From positions 372,001 through 436,000 of the forward strand of contig JADNYJ010000001.1 in NCBI GenBank assembly GCA_015501075.1: a stretch of DNA of 64,000 nt, written 5' to 3'. The notes beneath the pieces were generated by a model. The model did not search any database and was not told the DNA's origin. It saw only the letters and a program-made list of their open reading frames with translations. Below, piece by piece: positions 59,151 to 64,000 of this stretch. Both the position numbers and the translations under genes were made by a program. Position 1 is the first letter of the stretch; each line of letters opens with the position of its first letter. The stretch comes from Gymnopilus junonius (Eukaryota; Basidiomycota; Agaricomycetes; Agaricales; Galerinaceae).

Positions 59151-59411
59151 GTCTTTGTGGAGAGATCCTTCTGTTTCTTCACGACGAGCATTGCTCGGCC
59201 CCTGATACCCTCGCGCATATCACGTCTCGGAGACATATACACACTCCCAACTATCTGCATTTCGTCCAGGGCTTTTTCCATCGGGCCTCTGCAAATTTGT
59301 CAGGATTCCTCTTTATTACATGTTGTACAGTATATAAGCAAAGAAATGTAACCATGATAATGCAATAAAAACCAAGCAGTCAAAATAATGGGAAAAACTT
59401 CGGGAATCGGA

Positions 59412-60186
59412 TCAACTGGGCGTGCTGTTCGCTACCTGGGGATGTATTGACTGAACAAGTTCAGAAACCTTTTTCTGAGCCTCTGATGCAGTCTAAATAG
59501 AAGTGAGTAAATCGGCTATCCAAGGTAATGATGGGAACGGACCTTGGTAAGTAGATCAAATTGGGCATTAACGCTGTCCATTGTGGATGAATGGGTTTTG
59601 CTCTGCCTGAGCAATTCCGTTTTTCGATGGAGAAGCTCTTTCTTCTTTTGATCAAGTCTACGCAGTGTCAGTCAGCTACGATAACTTTTGAAGGGGAAAT
59701 ACCATACCGTTGACGTTCCGCGAGTTCAAAATTGAGACGGTTTAGCATTAACTGGTGATCATCGGACAGAATATCCTCAGCACGGAGTTCCTCGGGTGCG
59801 AGACTCTTGAAGTCATCGAGATTATAGAGGGGGATATCCTGGTATATTGAGCTGCCGACGCGTCGAGTAAGCCTGCTAGGTCGGCAAAACCTATCCGGCG
59901 TGGAAACTCACGCGAACTGCCTGCACTTTTCAATTTCTCTCTCGAGGTGGCGTTTCTCATAGAGGAGATTCTGGAGATTGAGGTGGGACTGGTCCATTTC
60001 CTGCCTGGCAGCAGCGGTCTCTTCTTTCTTGACACGGGTGGCTGCATTGGCTGCACGGTAGAGAGACTTTAGGCGGGCGACCAATACCATGGCGCGAATG
60101 TGGAGGGCGGCGGTGTCATTCTGGAGATATGTGGGAGAGGAGAGGTCGCGCAGGTTGTCGAGGAGATCTTCCGAGTCGTGCTGCAT
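59412..60186 (-). CDS. THOC5: THO complex subunit 5-like protein
   Basis: Minus strand from ATG 60186. MQHDSEDLLDNLRDLSSPTY is followed by the family's coil LVARLKSLYRAANAATRVKK, LNLQNLLYEKRHLEREIEKC and then, across an intron, IPLYNLDDF and LNRLNFELAERQR. The remainder is a heptad coiled coil (LDQKKKELLHRKTELLRQSK) ending in VQSIHPQVANSTPS. THOC5 belongs to the THO/TREX complex linking transcription to mRNA export. The protein is near 200 residues, the short fungal form. It is divergent from the G6PD gene, with 203 bases between start codons. Confidence 0.85.
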
Positions 60187-60389
60187 GTGAGATAGCGCAG
60201 ACCGGCAATTGGAAGAAATGCAGTGGGATATATATTGAACGTGGGAAAGCAGATTCGGACAAGATGCCGGGCCGAGTAGTCAGGGTATGATTCCATGTTT
60301 GATAAGATTCAAATGCTCGCTCTCAGCAAACGCTCCTCTGCTGACTTATCCCACCATCACCCTCCTTATCGTCTTTCATCCCAATAACC

Positions 60390-62314
60390 ATGCCTCGCGA
60401 GCGCTCAATGTCGGGTACCATACCCTCTATGGAGACTCAGACCGCTGAGATCAAGGACAACACCGTCATCGTCGGTATGTTCTCCGCAATCGCTAATGAC
60501 TCGTTTCATTTATCCATCGCACCGCAGTACTCGGTGCCTCTGGAGATCTCGCGAAGAAAAAGGTTTTCCGCCCTTTTTTCTCCATCCTACCTCTGGTTCT
60601 AATGTCCACAGACCTTCCCAGCTCTCTTCAATCTCTACCGACAGGGTTTCCTGCCCCGCGGCTGCAGAATCATCGGCTATGCCAGAACGAAAATGGACAA
60701 GGACGAGTTCCACAAACGCGCCACATCCTACATCAAGGGTGCTGACGAGAACAAGGATATTGCCAATGCTGTGGAGGCTTTCAAAGAGCTCTCTACTTAC
60801 GTCGCTGGGGACTATGAAGACGGAGCTGCTTTCGATAATCTCAGGACACACATTGAAGAGATCGAATCGTCTTACCAAGCAAAGGAACGCAATCGTATTT
60901 TCTATTTCGCCCTCCCCCCTACCGTTTTCATTCCAGTGGCCAAAAATCTGAAAGAGCACTGTTATAACAACAAGGGTGGTGTTAATCGCATTGTCATTGA
61001 GAAGCCTTTTGGTCAAGATCTCGACTCTGCCCGCGAACTCCTTAACTCTGTCAGACAATTTTGGACTGAAGATGAGACCTTCCGAATCGACCATTATTTG
61101 GGAAAGGAAATGGTCAAGAATCTTCTCGTCCTTCGTTTCGCTAATGTTGCTCTTGGTGCTGCATGGGACAAGAATTCGATCAGCAATGTTCAGATCACTT
61201 TCAAGGAGCCTTTTGGCACAGAAGGGCGCGGTGGATATTTTGACGAATTTGGAATCATTCGGGATATTGAACAAAACCGTCAGTCTTGATTGTCTATATA
61301 GGTAGATGTAGGGACTGACCTACCCTCTTGCAGATTTATTACAGGTTCTTAGTATTTTAACTATGGAGCGCCCCGTGTCTTTCGCGGCCGAGGATATCCG
61401 TGATGAAAAGGTCAGTTTGCTTATTTTGATCAGGTTTATACAGATGCCTTGACTTCTTTGCCAAATTTAGGTGAAAGTTCTTCGCTGTATCCCCCTATCG
61501 AGAGAAATGATGTCCTGCTTGGTCAATACGTCGCTGCAAACGGAAAACCCGGCTATCTTGATGATAGCACAGTTCCTCCCAACTCGACATGCCCAACCTT
61601 TGCAGCAGCAACATTATGGATCAACAACCCAAGATGGGAAGGCGTTCCTTTCGTCATGAAAGCGGGAAAAGGTTAGATAAGATTATCATAAATCAACAAT
61701 CACGTGACCAATACCCCTATTTCTTATAGCCCTCAACGAAGCCAAGGTCGAAGTCCGAATTCAGTTCAAGGATGTCACACAAGGGATTTTCAAGGACATT
61801 GCTCGCAACGAGCTTGTCATTCGAATCCAGCCTAATGAAGCAATCTACCTGAAATTAAACTCCAAGACACCTGGATTGTATACGCGTGCGATACCTACTG
61901 AGATGGATCTCACATACAAGAGGCGTTTCCTCGAAGCCAAAATCCCTGAAGCATACGAAGCTCTCATCCTGGACGTGCTCCGCGGTGATCATTCAAATTT
62001 TGTTCGGAATGATGAGCTAGATGTTGCATGGAAGGCGGGTTCGACTTCTTTTGAATCGAGCATTCTTAATTTATAATATCTTTATAGATTTTTACACCGA
62101 TCCTGCACTGGATCGATGGACGAAGCGGACCTAAACCACGCCCAGTCCCATACCCATATGGATCGCGGGGACCCAAAGAGCTGGACGCGTTTATTGAGAA
62201 GTATGGTTATAGGCGCAATGCCGAAGCCTAGTAAGTTGTTCCTTGGTCCGAAAATGCAGTCTGACTGATTTTTTATACAGCTTCTGGCCAGTCACAAACA
62301 TGGCTGCATTGTGA
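60390..62314 (+). CDS. ZWF1: Glucose-6-phosphate 1-dehydrogenase, with a frame break
   Basis: Plus strand from ATG 60390. First enzyme of the oxidative pentose-phosphate pathway, producing NADPH. Motifs: [20 protein letters not shown] (NADP-binding), [21 protein letters not shown] (catalytic His in the family), [36 protein letters not shown]. The exon starting 61471 begins VKVLRCIP in the conserved frame, but after the C5 run at 61491-61495 the conserved text [20 protein letters not shown] lies one base out. Restoring the frame would need one more base in the run. Downstream exons ([28 protein letters not shown]) are fine. The intron at 62035-62087 has a GC donor (GCGGGT), needed for AWK-IFTPIL. 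Confidence 0.93.
62035..62087 (+). other. GC-AG intron (G6PD)
   Basis: Donor AAG|GCGGGT, acceptor TTATAG, 53 bases, phase 0; gives AWK-IFTPIL. The nearest GT (62039) is out of frame and leads to a stop. Confidence 0.8.
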
Positions 62315-62424
62315 TCCCCCCCGTGTAATTTTAAGAGATAGATAGAACCAAGCATTATTTTTTCGTCGTTTATTTAGTCCAATCGAATACCGTGTATTGT
62401 ACCAGAGCTTTGAAATACTGCAAT

Positions 62425-63071
62425 CAACTCGTCGAGACACTCTCAAACAGCGAGCGACGTTGAAGCCGCTCCAGACGACCTGAATTACCAAAAAGTATTA
62501 GCGGACAGGAAATATATACAATTCTGAATAAAAGTCAAGGTGCATAGACGCGCTCCCCTTCAACGGACAGAATATGAGATGTCACAGTAGAAGGAAAGAG
62601 AGGGAACGATACCTCTGTAGGTCCTTTCATTTGGGTCGAGTATCTTTTTGAGCTTTCCGCCAATGTCACGGACGCGACTCCTGCATTCAGCCAGCCCGGA
62701 CCAGTTTCCAGCAGCTGTCCAGCATTCAGAGCAGGCCTTGGAGGCGCAGTTGATAGTTTCGAGCTCGAGCTCCTCGCGTTTGTGGAGGACGATGACGAGA
62801 TCGACAAGACGACTGAGACCGGCAAACCAGGTGGCTATACCACGGTCGGCGTCGGTGGTGGTATCTGTGATTAGGAAAGAGGAGGCAAGGAGGATGCACT
62901 TGCGGAGAATGGCCTGGTCGATGGTGGTGGAGTCGGACGAACGCGATGCACGGGCTAGGGTGTTTGTGACAAAGGTGGCAAAGTCAGTGGGGGGTATCTG
63001 AAGAAGGGGTCAGGAGAGAAGATGGGGAGGACATGAGGAAATACATGGTGGATATTGAGGGGATCAGCCAT
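62425..63071 (-). CDS. Unknown helical protein
   Basis: Minus strand from ATG 63071 (MADPLNIHH, exon 63045-63071), joined over 62997-63044 to a 384-base exon ending at 62613. It reads TDFATFVTNTLARASRSSD, ILRKCILLASSFLITDTTTD, IATWFAGLSRLVDLVIVLHK and ECRSRVRDIGGKLKKILDPN, so it is mostly amphipathic helix, without TM or signal peptide. The 3' end is uncertain: an 89-base intron gives a short end at 62498, a 133-base one gives RGRLERLQRRS and a stop at 62425. I recognise no family. It shares a divergent space of only 99 bases with the CCDC47-like gene. Confidence 0.55.
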
Positions 63072-63170
63072 GGCTACATCATTAAACTGAATGCACACTT
63101 AAGTAGGGCCGGAGTTTGCCGGTCCGGTTGCATCAGGCAAACTCACTCGCCTCGACTGGACCTGCACCAA

Positions 63171-64000
63171 ATGGCGACCACCTTCCTCAGCCAGCTTCTC
63201 GCTGCCGTCACGCCGCCTCCCATACTCACCCCAGAGCAGTATGATGGCTGGCAGTTTAGGTGGAAGGTCCTTGTCTTCAGACCCGCCCGTCCGTCCTTTT
63301 CTCTTCCACTCGGTCCAATACTGACACCTCAACAGAATTAAAGACGGAAGCCTATCTCTTGCTCGCCGTGCTCTTATATGTCGCATGGTGGTACATAGCC
63401 TCTTCCGTCAACGCGACAAAGGCTAAAACATGGCACGTCATCCTTCATTAACGCGTCCGGCCCCCTCCTTGCTTACCCCTCGTCAGGCTCAAGGCCCATC
63501 TCCCTATCTACGACCAGCAATTCTCCAGACCACAGTCGAAAGCCGGTCTCGTCTCGGATGGTTATTCCGACTTCTTCAACTTCTCTACCGGACGCCGCAA
63601 CATCGCTTCCCTGCACACTATTTTCGCACTCCAGCCACGTCATGACTTTGTCCAGTGGGTGTTCCAAACTGGTAGAACACTCGTCGACTTGCACTATCGT
63701 CCCGTAGACGATCTCCAACTTGACTTCAAACTTTTTCCTGGTGCTCTCGCGGATGGTTTTGTCTGGGCTCTTGTCGCCAAGGATGAGCTCTTGTCTGTAA
63801 AGAACGGTCGGTGGGATCTGGTACGCTGCTCTCGTCTTCCCTTGCCTTTTCATATTTATTTTTTTCTCCAGTCATTTCCAAGAGCAGGGTCTGAAAACCC
63901 AGCTCTTCCTTCGAGTATCTTGGTCATGTCAGGTGTGATCATTTCTCCGCGGGATGGCGAATTTCATTTACCCCTTATTTCAGAGTACGCGGATATCACT
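63171..64000 (+). CDS. CCDC47-like (DUF1682) ER membrane protein, 5' part (runs off window)
   Basis: Exons 63171-63266, 63344-63432, 63487-63820, 63872-63932 and 63984 onward. MATTFLSQLLAAVTPPPILT is followed by YDGWQFRWKTEAYLLLAVLL with a TM helix (YLLLAVLLYVAWWYIASSVN), then KTWLKAHLPIYDQQFSRPQS and DGYSDFFNFSTGRRNIASLH, hallmarks of the CCDC47 family. CCDC47 is a subunit of the PAT/multipass-translocon machinery at the ER. The first intron splice was fixed by QFRWK-TEAYLLL. The second intron (63433-63486) has a GC donor, the only way to read KTW-LKAHLP. The 3' end lies beyond 64000. Confidence 0.87.
63433..63486 (+). other. GC-AG intron (CCDC47-like)
   Basis: Donor TG|GCACGT, acceptor CGTCAG, 54 bases, phase 2; gives KTW-LKAHLP. 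Confidence 0.75.

Noticed and set aside
59157..59351. ORFs downstream of UBC8 on both strands
   Set aside because: Lie in the 3' UTR between UBC8 and THOC5; no splice or motif support.

Overview
The window is nuclear DNA of a filamentous basidiomycete, most likely an Agaricomycete. It carries about 36 protein genes on both strands. Nearly all are cut by many short introns of about 46-75 bases with GT/GC donors and AG acceptors, intergenic gaps are mostly 40-600 bases, and the gene content is conserved fungal housekeeping. I see no rRNA, tRNA, CRISPR array, prophage or recognisable transposon. Because of the introns, gene models were built by joining exons by eye; the genes listed with exon coordinates were traced base by base, the others are given as gene spans.

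Layout. 0-8.5 kb: 3' end of an ER Hsp90 (GRP94-like, ending HDEL), a large serine-rich fungal protein, a kelch/multi-TM membrane protein (minus) and a small ribonucleotide-reductase regulator-like protein. 9-16.6 kb: C2H2 factor, MIX23, a GILT-type thiol reductase, YOS1, mitochondrial uL22, OST1 and a small secreted protein. 16.7-31 kb: PPR protein, membrane-anchored aspartic protease, hydroxyacid-oxoacid transhydrogenase, HIS6, RPL35, a germinal-centre kinase and a chitin deacetylase. 31.7-43.2 kb: TFIIF alpha, a bHLH factor, ELG1, a JMJD7-like hydroxylase, NHP2 and BFR1. 43.5-53.7 kb: an RFX factor, endopolyphosphatase, a hidden four-exon gene at 49872-50502 and acetoacetyl-CoA synthetase. 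54-64 kb: two MARVEL-type membrane proteins and a small two-TM protein in tandem, UBC8, THOC5, glucose-6-phosphate dehydrogenase, an unknown helical protein and the 5' end of a CCDC47-like gene.

Themes. There is no operon-like pathway cluster; neighbours are functionally mixed. Several genes serve the secretory pathway (GRP94, OST1, YOS1, CCDC47, BFR1), the mitochondrion (uL22m, MIX23, PPR, HOT) and S phase or dNTP control (ELG1, the Spd1/Dif1-like protein, RFX).

Most notable observations: (1) at least six GC-AG introns, each forced by conserved protein sequence on both sides; (2) three conserved genes (G6PD, TFIIF alpha, JMJD7-like) carry a frame break that no normal intron explains, the clearest a C5 run in G6PD; (3) a GRP94-type chaperone with an HDEL tail in a fungus; (4) a gene of four short exons that no single long ORF reveals; (5) paired ACGCGT motifs at ELG1 and inside an intron of the RNR-regulator-like gene.
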